Assembly (NCBI RefSeq): GCF_023715655.1
Contig: NZ_JAMBON010000033.1
Coordinates: forward strand, 1-37,860
DNA: 37,860 bases
DNA from: Oceanobacillus luteolus
GTDB lineage: Bacteria > Bacillota > Bacilli > Bacillales > Amphibacillaceae
Reading direction: 5' to 3'
Shown: piece by piece, positions 1 through 7,339 of the stretch
How the letters are laid out: every line of letters starts with the position of its first letter
Position numbering within the stretch: position 1 is the stretch's first letter
Notes under the pieces: model-generated
The model's input: the letters and a program-made list of their open reading frames with translations, nothing else
Told to the model about the DNA's origin: nothing
The model's database searches: none
Translations under genes and position numbers: made by a program

Positions 1-11
1 TCCAATAATTT

Positions 12-37
12 CCAGTAAATTCGCATAACTTTACTGG
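12..37. other. Inverted repeat in gene-free left edge
   Basis: CCAGTAAA (12-19) and TTTACTGG (30-37) form a perfect 8-bp stem. A run of six T starts about 17 bases downstream on the plus strand, too far for a normal intrinsic terminator. No coding frame is evident in 1-177. It may be the end of a unit whose gene lies outside the window. Confidence 0.3.
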
Positions 38-177
38 GTTAGTTTAGTGTTGCCTTTTTTAAGGATAATGCACCTTGATAACTGAACAATTATTTATTTA
101 CCTCTTGACATATCACCGCAGGTCTTTGTAAATGCTTTCCATTAAAAACATAGTACCATAACTGACTGCTTTCGATG

Positions 178-213
178 TAAAAAATAGACCGCTGGCAGAT
201 ACCAGTGGTCTAT
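178..213 (-). terminator. Intrinsic terminator after the response regulator
   Basis: On the minus strand a 12-base stem (213-202 with 195-184, one A-C mismatch) with a 6-base loop is followed by six T. It lies 5 bases after the response regulator stop and would end the two-component operon. Confidence 0.85.
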
Positions 214-217
214 AACT

Positions 218-922
218 TTAAGCAATTGCCTTTAACATATATCCAAGTCCAGGATACGTAATGATGTAATCTTGCTTTTCCGCTAATTGGTCTTTCAGCT
301 TCTTTCTAATTCGCGCAATAGCAACCCGTAAATATTCTACATCATCCACATATTGCGCTCCCCATACTTTAGTAAGGATAGTTTCGTGCTGAACCACTTT
401 GTCGATATTTAATGCAAGAATCTCTATTATGGCAAATTCAGTTTGGGTGAGTTTGATTTCCTTATCGTCGATCCAACAGCGTTTACTGCCGATATCGAGC
501 TTCAATTCTCCTGTTTGAACGGTGGAAGTTCCAGCTTCTGATACAATAGGCACTTGGGGACTTGTCCTTCTAAGTACCGCATTTACCCGGGCGAAAAGTT
601 CATCGAGTGAGAACGGCTTTGTTAAATAATCATCGGCTCCCAAGTTTAATCCTCGGACTTTATCTTGGGGATTACCTCTTGCTGTCAGCATGATGATCGG
701 TACATTGGAAAATTTCCTCACTTCTTCTAAAACGAAAAATCCATCCATTTCCGGCATCATAATATCGAGTAAGATTAAATCGGGACTGTGGAGGTCGAAT
801 TCTTCAAGTAATTCTTTTCCTGAGCTTGCTGTGACTACTTCATAGCCAACGGATTTTAAATTGGCAGCCACAAAACGTAATATTTTTGCTTCATCATCAA
901 CGACGCAGATTTTTTGTTTCAT
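218..922 (-). CDS. OmpR/PhoB-family response regulator
   Basis: A 234-residue two-component response regulator that should bind DNA as a phosphorylated dimer. The receiver domain covers about residues 4-118, with the acidic pair D9-D10, phospho-acceptor D53 (LLDIMMPEMDG), T80 and K102 (TKPF). A winged-helix trans_reg_C domain covers about 135-232 and ends in the usual YITYPGLGYML hairpin. The start codon overlaps the stop of the upstream kinase frame (ATGA, 919-922), and the ribosome site AAGGAGGT sits inside the kinase 3' end, so the two are translationally coupled. Length is normal. The partner kinase is frameshifted in this sequence, so the regulator may be orphaned unless that shift is an error. 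No target genes can be named; the signal would be set by the kinase Cache domain. Confidence 0.93.
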   Translation of the reverse strand: MKQKICVVDDEAKILRFVAANLKSVGYEVVTASSGKELLEEFDLHSPDLILLDIMMPEMDGFFVLEEVRKFSNVPIIMLTARGNPQDKVRGLNLGADDYLTKPFSLDELFARVNAVLRRTSPQVPIVSEAGTSTVQTGELKLDIGSKRCWIDDKEIKLTQTEFAIIEILALNIDKVVQHETILTKVWGAQYVDDVEYLRVAIARIRKKLKDQLAEKQDYIITYPGLGYMLKAIA

Positions 923-1842
923 TTGTTGACCTCCTTACCTACATGTGGAAAATAAAGTGTGAATGTACTGCCCGTATCGACAGAACTCTCTACGTTGATT
1001 TTTCCTTGATGTGCTTCCATTACCCCTTGGACAATGGCTAAACCGAGACCGGTGCCACCTGAACGTCTCGTCGCAGTAACATCAACTTGGTAAAAACGAT
1101 TGAAAATGCGTTCGATATGTTTTTCATCAATCCCTATCCCGTTGTCTGAAACGGAAATGATGATATATTCCTCATTCTTCCTTAGTATGATTTCAACTTC
1201 TTTATGTACTGCGTCATTATAACGCAGTGCATTGGTGAATAAATTAAGCAGCACTTGTTGGACTCTTTCTTTATCTGCATAAAATACGGCTTTTCCTTCC
1301 ACTTCATTATGAAACTGGAACGTAGCATCTTCCTGTAGAACGGGCGGAATACGGTCGATTGATTCTTGTATTACTTTATCCGCATGGATTTGTCGGGGTT
1401 CGATGTACATCGTGCCTGACTCAATCTTGGAAATATCCATCCAATCATTTACGAGCTGCTGGATCCGTTCAATATCCTCGAGCACCCCTTCTAGAAGCTC
1501 CTGTTTAAACTCCGGTTCCCAATCGACATCATTCCGTAACAATGTCTCCACGCTGCCTTTGATGGTTGTGATTGGAGTTTTGAATTCATGGGAAGTAAGT
1601 GAGATGAGATTATCCTTCAACGTATCAATCTCTACTTCCTTTGTAATATCTTGAATCAACAGGCCAAAACCAATTTGTTCTTCCTCAGACGTCACGGAAA
1701 AACGGTGAAGTAAATAAAATTGATCCTTCCCAGATTCCAGTTTATTTTTAAGCTTGAGTTCTCCGCCTTCATTAAAGAAGCTATCCAGTTCTTCCTGGGT
1801 TACATCAAAAGAAGTGAGCAGCCGTTCTGAAACATCTTCCAA
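919..1842 (-). CDS. Sensor histidine kinase, C-terminal part (frameshifted from 1800-3167)
   Basis: This frame carries the catalytic half of the kinase: the end of a PAS domain (to about residue 70), a HisKA domain with H-box LTSHEFKTPI containing the phospho-accepting His, and a HATPase_c domain with N-box (LLNLFTNALRYN), G1 (SDNGIGID) and G2 (GGTGLGLAI). It has no membrane segment, and the frame can start only at a TTG (1842) without a convincing ribosome site. The preceding frame (1800-3167) stops in mid-PAS and overlaps it. Adding one C to the C-run at 1853-1864 (minus strand) would join the two into a protein of roughly 750 residues. I read this as one broken gene or a sequencing indel, not a free-standing soluble kinase. 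It overlaps the response regulator by 4 bases. Confidence 0.85.
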   Translation of the reverse strand: MEDVSERLLTSFDVTQEELDSFFNEGGELKLKNKLESGKDQFYLLHRFSVTSEEEQIGFGLLIQDITKEVEIDTLKDNLISLTSHEFKTPITTIKGSVETLLRNDVDWEPEFKQELLEGVLEDIERIQQLVNDWMDISKIESGTMYIEPRQIHADKVIQESIDRIPPVLQEDATFQFHNEVEGKAVFYADKERVQQVLLNLFTNALRYNDAVHKEVEIILRKNEEYIIISVSDNGIGIDEKHIERIFNRFYQVDVTATRRSGGTGLGLAIVQGVMEAHQGKINVESSVDTGSTFTLYFPHVGKEVNK

Positions 1843-3167
1843 TGTTTTTGAAGGGGAGGGAGGGCCTCGTTTTCAATGACTTTGAGGAAAAATTCATTTA
1901 CATAACGGATTTGCTTTTTATTATCCAATAGCATAATTCCTTCAAACATACTTTCAAGAACTGCTGATAATTCAGCGTGTTTGAATCGAAGCTCTGTATT
2001 CTTATTTTCCAAGTTGATTGTTCTTTCCCTCACGCGTTTTTCCAATTCGGTATTCAGCTTCATTAGTTTTTCCCGGTTGTAATCAATTTCTTCCATCATC
2101 CCATTAAAATGGATGAGTACTTCATTCATTTCTGACGGGCCGGAAATTTGTGCGGCCAATTGGAAGGGTTCATTCTTTTTATAGCTGGCGGTGTAGCTAT
2201 GAATATAGTGAAGCAGTTTATGTATGGCGCTTTCCAGACGGTTTGTCAATAGCAGGCTCGTGATGATTACGATTGCACCAGTCAATAATGCAACGAGAAT
2301 GACCGCGAATATGGAATCTAAAAATTCACCAATAATCGCTATGACAGGGCTGGAAATCCAAACGGTCCAACCGAGTGATTCAATTTTTCCGTAGGTGATA
2401 AATTTTCGCTCGTCACCATCTTTAATCGTAAAGCTTCCGGATGTTTGATTGCCTTCAATATGGTTTACAATTTCATTATTTGATAGATTGACCAGTTCTC
2501 TAGCGGTATCGATATCGGGATGGACAATTGCGTTATTTTCCCGATCAAGCACAATTGTTTTGCTCGTGTCATCATTGATCCGATTGCTTGTATAACTGTC
2601 CAACTCGTTCAAGTCAAGGGCCCCGAGAAGATAACCTTGCATGTTTCCTTGGTCATCGAATATAGGGGAGACGATGGCAACAAGAAGCAGGTCCGTCCCG
2701 CCCCTTCCATGAAAGGCCGGAGAAATCACACTAGTTTGTTTATCAATCAATTCCTGATAATAACGACGATCACTGAAATTATAATTTTCTTCAATGACTC
2801 CATTTGTCAGCACTTCGGGGTAGAAAAGCATTGCTTGTCCTTCAGGGTCCCCGATATATATATTAACAAAGCCGGGGTAGTGTGCTTTGATTTCGCTTAA
2901 GTCTTGCTGAATCGAAGCGAAATCCCCTTCAGAGACGTCATCAGAAATTTGATAGGACATCGTTTCAATGATACGGGCATGAGTGTCGACATAATTATCG
3001 ATATAATCTTCCATGAATGTCGTAAGTGCGATTTGATTGCTCTGTTTTTCATTCACTAGGGAATAGAGCTGATAAATTTGAAAGCTTCCGAGAATGATGA
3101 TGGAGGTGATTCCAATGATAAGGAATGATAGGATAAGCTCTCTTTTAAAAGATTTATTTTTCTTCAT
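1800..3167 (-). CDS. Sensor histidine kinase, N-terminal part (dCache-HAMP-PAS)
   Basis: This is the sensory half of the kinase. TM1 is at about residues 10-32. An extracellular double-Cache domain (about 35-270) carries the usual FSDRRYYQELI and AIVSPIFD segments. TM2 (about 280-306) is followed by a HAMP domain, a coiled coil (about 360-395) and the beginning of a PAS domain. The frame runs out at about residue 430 in a non-homologous tail that ends at a TAA. The real continuation lies in the frame of 919-1842. Start ATG at 3167 has ribosome site AAGGAGAAG at good spacing. Cache sensors of this type usually bind small extracellular metabolites such as organic or amino acids; the ligand cannot be read from sequence. 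The break lies at GGGGAGGGAGGG (1853-1864, plus strand). Confidence 0.85.
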   Translation of the reverse strand: MKKNKSFKRELILSFLIIGITSIIILGSFQIYQLYSLVNEKQSNQIALTTFMEDYIDNYVDTHARIIETMSYQISDDVSEGDFASIQQDLSEIKAHYPGFVNIYIGDPEGQAMLFYPEVLTNGVIEENYNFSDRRYYQELIDKQTSVISPAFHGRGGTDLLLVAIVSPIFDDQGNMQGYLLGALDLNELDSYTSNRINDDTSKTIVLDRENNAIVHPDIDTARELVNLSNNEIVNHIEGNQTSGSFTIKDGDERKFITYGKIESLGWTVWISSPVIAIIGEFLDSIFAVILVALLTGAIVIITSLLLTNRLESAIHKLLHYIHSYTASYKKNEPFQLAAQISGPSEMNEVLIHFNGMMEEIDYNREKLMKLNTELEKRVRERTINLENKNTELRFKHAELSAVLESMFEGIMLLDNKKQIRYVNEFFLKVIENEALPPLQKHWKMFQNGCSLLLM

Positions 3168-3196
3168 GTCTTCTCCTTGATGTAATATGTATATTG

Positions 3197-3235
3197 AAAA
3201 AGATGATTCCTGACTTCAGCAGAAATCATCTTTTT
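3197..3235 (-). terminator. Intrinsic terminator after ypmS
   Basis: A perfect 12-base stem (AAAAAGATGATT with its complement, 3197-3208 and 3224-3235) overlaps the ypmS stop. The minus strand gives TTTTT within the 3' arm. It separates ypmRS from the kinase gene. Confidence 0.75.
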
Positions 3236-3885
3236 GGGGTAGGAATCATATTCCACGTTTCAATACCCAATGTTTCATAAGGTACGCGAATTCGGAATGC
3301 TAAATTATTCGCCTCCAAATCAATGGTTTCAACAGCAAGCTCGAAGTTACTTCGTATATCCATATCGGTGATGGCGATATAAATTTCTTCATCATCCGGA
3401 TTGACCGTCACCCATTCGGGCATCGGCAAGTATCTTTCCAGATATTCCATGATTCTTTTATTCGGCAGCTGCAATAATCCTAATGATATCGACCGCTGTT
3501 TTAGAATAATATCTCCATTTTCCACAACAAATGGTTCGAAATGCATCGATAGTGGAACCGTTGTGGAAAAAACAGGAAGTTCCCCAATGAGATGAACATC
3601 TTCCTCCAGTTCAATCCGGTATTTATGTTCCGTGTTCACCGTTAAATGTTCAATATAAGCATTGATTAAGTTGTTTAAGTTTTCCTTTGACGTCCGTACG
3701 ATAAATTCCGAACTTTCTTTTTCTATATCTACCGAGCGATGTGGGAGTTCGACTTCCTCCGCTGGCCAAAAAATAAAGCTGACAACTAGTAAGAAAATAG
3801 CTATATTGATCGCCAAAATAAAGAAGAAGCCGTTTTTCCAATTTATTTTATCTCTATGTTTATTCAATCTAGACATAATTGTCAT
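3226..3885 (-). CDS. ypmS: YpmS/DUF2140 family membrane-anchored protein
   Basis: A 219-residue protein with one N-terminal membrane segment (about residues 18-40, NGFFFILAINIAIFLLVVSFIFW) and an extracytoplasmic domain of alternating strands typical of the DUF2140/YpmS family. A conserved-looking stretch at about residues 150-175 runs through a long amphipathic region to NPDDEEIYIAITDMD. No catalytic motif is visible and the biochemical role of the family is unknown to me. Start ATG at 3885 overlaps the stop of ypmR by 4 bases (ATGA), so the pair is translationally coupled, as expected from the ypmR-ypmS order in B. subtilis. The second Met (3876) would also have acceptable spacing to the AAGAAGG site. 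Confidence 0.85.
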   Translation of the reverse strand: MTIMSRLNKHRDKINWKNGFFFILAINIAIFLLVVSFIFWPAEEVELPHRSVDIEKESSEFIVRTSKENLNNLINAYIEHLTVNTEHKYRIELEEDVHLIGELPVFSTTVPLSMHFEPFVVENGDIILKQRSISLGLLQLPNKRIMEYLERYLPMPEWVTVNPDDEEIYIAITDMDIRSNFELAVETIDLEANNLAFRIRVPYETLGIETWNMIPTPKR

Positions 3886-4772
3886 CCTTCTTCTTCTTCT
3901 TTAGAAATGTATTCCAGCACACGTTCAGCCATCAAGTAATACCCGGCATAATTCGGGTGGAAATTATCATCTGCAAAAATCGGATTTTCGTTGTCGGCAA
4001 ACAAATCGTCAATCGGGATGAACGTGACATTTTCCATTTCCATCGTTAAGTCGCTGCCTGTTGTATTCCAAGCATTGACAATTTGATTCAATTCCTCAAT
4101 GTCTTGGAAGTATTTTTCGAAAGGGTTATAGATTCCAAGCAGGTAGATTTCGGCATTCTCGTTGATGCTCTGTATCTTTTCTAAAATTTGTTTGAGCCTT
4201 TCCTCGTAGCGAGCCTGTTCATCAATAAACACATCAATCTCTAAATTTGTAAAGTGTTCTCTGGTGACTTTCAAAATATCGTTTGCACCGATTGTAATGA
4301 GTACAAGATCAGCATCTTCCAATTCTTCCATAATTTCAGGCTGGTCCAATCTTCTTAAAAGCTGATCCGAGCGGTTTCCAGGCAGACCGAGGTTTTCAAA
4401 AGTGGCCACATGTCTGTTCTGGTTGAGAGTACGCTCCAAGATGCCGACATACCCGCCGCCTTCTGTCGCATCGCCGACTCCTCGAGTAAGCGAATCTCCA
4501 ATTGCTACGATTTTCACTTCACGCTGGAAAATACGATCCAACGTTTCTTGAAAGACAGTAGATACCCGTTCTGTTAAACTATTTTCTTGTTGGACATCTT
4601 CTTCTGTTTCTTCTTCCTCAGGTTGTATCTCTTCCATAACTTGTTCCTCATCTTCTTGAGGAATCAAAGGCTGTTTGAGTACCGCTTTCTGATTATCTAT
4701 ATAATAAATTATTCCAATAGCAATAAGAATGGTTATCAAAAACATAAATAATAATTTTTTCAATGTCATCAC
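3882..4772 (-). CDS. ypmR: YpmR-like membrane-anchored SGNH/GDSL hydrolase
   Basis: A 296-residue SGNH-fold lipase/esterase. An N-terminal membrane anchor (about residues 5-24) is followed by a very acidic linker (about 39-65, rich in E and Q) and the hydrolase domain from about residue 86. Block I is GDSLTRG (Ser94), block II has Gly around GLPGNRS, block III is GAND (about 162-165) and block V is DDNFHP (D269, H272), so the catalytic set is complete. The active site would face outside, so an envelope ester substrate is likely, but none can be named. It is the first gene of the ypmR-ypmS pair. The start is unclear: GTG 4772 or ATG 4769, both very close to an AGGTG site. Confidence 0.87.
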   Translation of the reverse strand: MMTLKKLLFMFLITILIAIGIIYYIDNQKAVLKQPLIPQEDEEQVMEEIQPEEEETEEDVQQENSLTERVSTVFQETLDRIFQREVKIVAIGDSLTRGVGDATEGGGYVGILERTLNQNRHVATFENLGLPGNRSDQLLRRLDQPEIMEELEDADLVLITIGANDILKVTREHFTNLEIDVFIDEQARYEERLKQILEKIQSINENAEIYLLGIYNPFEKYFQDIEELNQIVNAWNTTGSDLTMEMENVTFIPIDDLFADNENPIFADDNFHPNYAGYYLMAERVLEYISKEEEEG

Positions 4773-4974
4773 ACCTAAATTCTGTCTAATACTAGTATAA
4801 CTTGTTTTGTCCTCAACTACTATTTCTTATTTACCCTATTATTTTGAACGTAAAAAGTAAATGTTAAACTTATAAATATGGAATGTGGGTTGGTGAATAG
4901 GGGAATGGGAGAATTTCAGTCAGAAAACATTTAATGACTTCCTGGATTGCTTAAAATTTGGAAGGTGCTGTGTG

Positions 4975-5100
4975 TTTCTTTTCCTGAATCGCTAGAATTA
5001 AATCTGACAGGGGAAGATAAGCAGTATTTCTTTTCCCGAAACACTTGGATTATAGTAGATATTATTTAAGTCTGATGAGGTAAGGCACCTGATCCGAAAC
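4975..5100. repeat. Degenerate family-2 52-bp repeat between ypmR and metY
   Basis: Within the gene-free stretch 4773-5171, TTCCTGAATCGCTAGAA begins at 4981 and TTCCCGAA begins at 5033, exactly 52 bases apart. The 52 bases between align by eye at about 70% with the tandem unit at 23352-23670 (TTCCCGRATGGGCTGGAA, then TAAATC, then GGGAARATAA). A still weaker copy may start near 4939. The rest of 4773-4970 shows no gene and no clear signal. Confidence 0.55.
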
Positions 5101-5170
5101 TTTGTATCATTAGCTTATTCAGGGACAACCATTGCCTATGCAGAAAAATCTCATCATGAAAATTTATTGG

Positions 5171-5206
5171 AACAAAAAAGAACCAAGTGCACATAGCACT
5201 CGGTTC
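5171..5206 (-). terminator. Intrinsic terminator after metY
   Basis: An 11-base stem (GAACCGAGTGC with GCACTTGGTTC, one G-T pair) with a 5-base loop at 5180-5206 is followed on the minus strand by TTTTTTG. It lies 15 bases after the metY stop. Confidence 0.9.
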
Positions 5207-5221
5207 CTCGTTACTTCTCAA

Positions 5222-6910
5222 TTATAGTTTTACTGTTTCCTTCACTAACTTACTGCCACGAACTCGATCTAATTCATCGGCAATAGATTTGTCTTGAATG
5301 ACTTGGATTCCAGCGGCTTTTACATTTTCTACAGCTGCATCAGCCACTTTATTTTCAACCCATAGTACTTTTCCTTGTTTGTTAATTAGCTGTTCAATTG
5401 TTTCTTTCGGAAGTTCTTGAGCATTCACTACTAATGCATCAAGGACATCAACGTCATCTTCAATAGAAACGACTTGGAATCCGTAGTTTGCAAGTTTTTT
5501 CTTCGTCGCTTCTTCTACTCCTGACACAGCAACTGTTTTTTGTCTTAATTCCTCAGAGCGGTCAAATGGAGAGTGAAGCAACCATTTCACGACGTCTTCT
5601 TCAGTAGTCTTGATTTGTGGTTCTTCTCCAGTAGCTATTGCAATTGCTTTGTCCAGTTCAACTAAGATATCTTTTGGTGATTCGAGACCAATTGATAGAC
5701 GGATTAGTTCAACCGGTGTACCGTTCTTCTTCAAATCTTCATCCGATAGCTGTTGTTGTGTAGTAGAAGCTGGGTGAATGATGAGAGATTTTGAATCTCC
5801 AACGTTAGCTACATGTGACCATAGTTTAATATTATCAATTACTTTACGGCCAGCTTCACGTCCACCTTTGATGCCGAATGTCACAACTGAACCACCGCCA
5901 CGGATCAAGTATTTTTTCGCTAGGTTGTATGAAGGATGCCCTTCTAGACCTGGGTAGTTTACCCATTCTACTGCAGGGTGGTTATTCAAGTAAGAAACAA
6001 CTTCCTTCGTATTCTCGATATGACGATCAATACGTACTTGTAACGTTTGTAGACCAAGGAAGAAATTATGCGCGCTTTGTGCACTTAATGTGAAACCAAT
6101 ATCCCGTAAAAGGGTAACACGTAATTTTAATGCATAAGCTACAGCGCCAAGATCTGCATAGCGTACACCTTTATAGCTTTCGTCTGGTGTTGTAAATTCA
6201 GGGAATTTTGGACTATCCCAGTTAAAACGACCACCATCAACAACGACGCCACCAACATTTGTACCGTGTCCACTGATCCACTTTGTGGCAGAGTGGACAA
6301 CGATGTCAGCACCCCAGCTGATTGGTTTTGCGTTAAATGGTGTAGCGAATGTGTTATCAATGATCAAAGGAATTCCGTTCTCATGAGCGATTTCAGCAAC
6401 TGCTTCAATATCGAATACGTTAAGGCTTGGGTTCGTAATCGTCTCACCGAAAAGTGCTTTCGTTTTATCTGTAATTGCTGCGCGGAAGTTTTCTGGGTCC
6501 GAACCGTCAACTAGTTTTACCGTAACTCCATATTTTGGAAGCGTGTTGACGAAAAGATTGTACGTACCACCGTATAGGTTCGCGTCCGCAACAATTTCAT
6601 CACCAGCAGTAGCGACGTTAAGGATTGCGAAAGTAATGGCAGCCATTCCTGAAGAAGTTGCTACAGCTGCGACCCCATCCTCAAGCTCAGCGATACGCTT
6701 TTCAAAAGCGTCAACTGTTGGGTTCATAATTCTAGAGTAGATGTTTCCTGTCTCTGCTAAACCGAATAAATTTTGCGCATGCTCCGTATCACGGAAAACA
6801 TAAGCGGTAGTCTCATAGATTGGAAGTGCTCGAGCACCTGTTGTTGGATCAGGCTCCTGACCTGCGTGTAATCCTAGTGTTTCTGAATCGAAAAAATTGA
6901 ATTCTGACAT
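5222..6910 (-). CDS. metY: O-acetylhomoserine sulfhydrylase (MetY) with C-terminal CoA-binding-like domain
   Basis: A PLP enzyme of the Cys/Met metabolism family that makes homocysteine from O-acetylhomoserine and sulfide. The catalytic part is about residues 1-430: TTAYVFRD, NIYSRIMNPT, phosphate-binding SSGMAA, IIDNTFATP (D185), the PLP lysine in HSATKW (K210), and RLSIGLE at the end. Such enzymes usually finish near 430. This one runs on to 562. The extra part (about 458-550) reads like a CoA_binding_2/YccU-type Rossmann domain: KTVAVSGV at its start, KVLWVENKVAD and AAGIQVIQDKSIADEL near its end. The glycine-rich ligand loop is degenerate. I chose ATG 6910 because it has AAGGAGGAA at good spacing; an in-frame upstream start lacks one. 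A SAM-I riboswitch controls it. Function of the tail is unknown. Confidence 0.92.
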   Translation of the reverse strand: MSEFNFFDSETLGLHAGQEPDPTTGARALPIYETTAYVFRDTEHAQNLFGLAETGNIYSRIMNPTVDAFEKRIAELEDGVAAVATSSGMAAITFAILNVATAGDEIVADANLYGGTYNLFVNTLPKYGVTVKLVDGSDPENFRAAITDKTKALFGETITNPSLNVFDIEAVAEIAHENGIPLIIDNTFATPFNAKPISWGADIVVHSATKWISGHGTNVGGVVVDGGRFNWDSPKFPEFTTPDESYKGVRYADLGAVAYALKLRVTLLRDIGFTLSAQSAHNFFLGLQTLQVRIDRHIENTKEVVSYLNNHPAVEWVNYPGLEGHPSYNLAKKYLIRGGGSVVTFGIKGGREAGRKVIDNIKLWSHVANVGDSKSLIIHPASTTQQQLSDEDLKKNGTPVELIRLSIGLESPKDILVELDKAIAIATGEEPQIKTTEEDVVKWLLHSPFDRSEELRQKTVAVSGVEEATKKKLANYGFQVVSIEDDVDVLDALVVNAQELPKETIEQLINKQGKVLWVENKVADAAVENVKAAGIQVIQDKSIADELDRVRGSKLVKETVKL

Positions 6911-7034
6911 TGTAAATTCCTCCTTGTTATTTGGCAAGATATGTTTTCTTGTCTAGCTACCTTCTGCGAAAGCACCTGCTTGGATTGCTTTCAAGAAAGG
7001 TGTTTCCGTTTTTTATCTGGCAAGGGAGGGGAAT

Positions 7035-7063
7035 TAAAAAAGCCCCCTTCCTAAGAAGAGGGC
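7035..7063 (-). terminator. Riboswitch-controlled terminator before metY
   Basis: A 9-bp stem (GCCCTCTTC with GAAGGGGGC) with loop TTAG, followed on the minus strand by six T. It lies about 25 bases after the SAM aptamer and is the expected expression platform: SAM binding would favour this terminator. Confidence 0.9.
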
Positions 7064-7087
7064 GTATAGTTTTCTATACCATTCCTC

Positions 7088-7205
7088 CTCTTATCTTCCA
7101 GATCTGGTCGATCTGTAGGATTTAGCACCATTAAAAGTAAGTCGTGCTTACTTCAAGGTTGCCGGGCTTCATCGGGCCTAGTCCCTCCGCCGCTCTTGAT
7201 AAGAG
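7088..7205 (-). promoter_or_regulatory. SAM-I (S-box) riboswitch aptamer
   Basis: Read on the minus strand, this matches the SAM-I core. P1 forms between CTCTTATC (7205-7198) and GATAAGAG (7095-7088). The first side is followed by AAGAGCGGCGGAGGGACT, GGCCCGATGAAGCCCGGCAACC (shown in two overlapping conserved blocks) and, before P1 closes, AATGGTGCTAAATCC. The next gene is metY, a classical S-box target. High SAM should cause early termination at 7035-7063. Confidence 0.97.
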
Positions 7206-7218
7206 ATTAATTGTTTAA

Positions 7219-7255
7219 GATTTTCAAATTGACACTGTTGCTGTATTTGAAAATC
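7219..7255. other. Perfect inverted repeat in the metY leader
   Basis: GATTTTCAAAT (7219-7229) and ATTTGAAAATC (7245-7255) are exact complements over 11 bases with a 15-base loop. The element lies between the promoter and the SAM aptamer, so it would be transcribed in the leader. It has no U-tract. It could be an operator, an RNA stem that stabilises the leader, or chance in AT-rich sequence. Confidence 0.6.
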
Positions 7256-7274
7256 TTTTATAAATTTACTGATG

Positions 7275-7304
7275 ATTATAACGCTTTACTTTGACCAATG
7301 TCAA
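7275..7304 (-). promoter_or_regulatory. Sigma-A promoter of the metY transcript
   Basis: TTGACA (7304-7299), 18-base spacer, TATAAT (7280-7275) on the minus strand. Both hexamers are exact consensus. Transcription would begin near 7268 and run through the inverted repeat and the SAM-I aptamer. Confidence 0.88.
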
Positions 7305-7339
7305 CCCTTTTAATATTTATTAAAAATAATTAATGTTTT

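Noticed and set aside
1800-1870. Programmed -1 frameshifting in the kinase
   Set aside because: The codons at the shift do not form a good X XXY YYZ heptamer and no downstream stimulatory structure is evident; an indel in the C-run explains it more simply.
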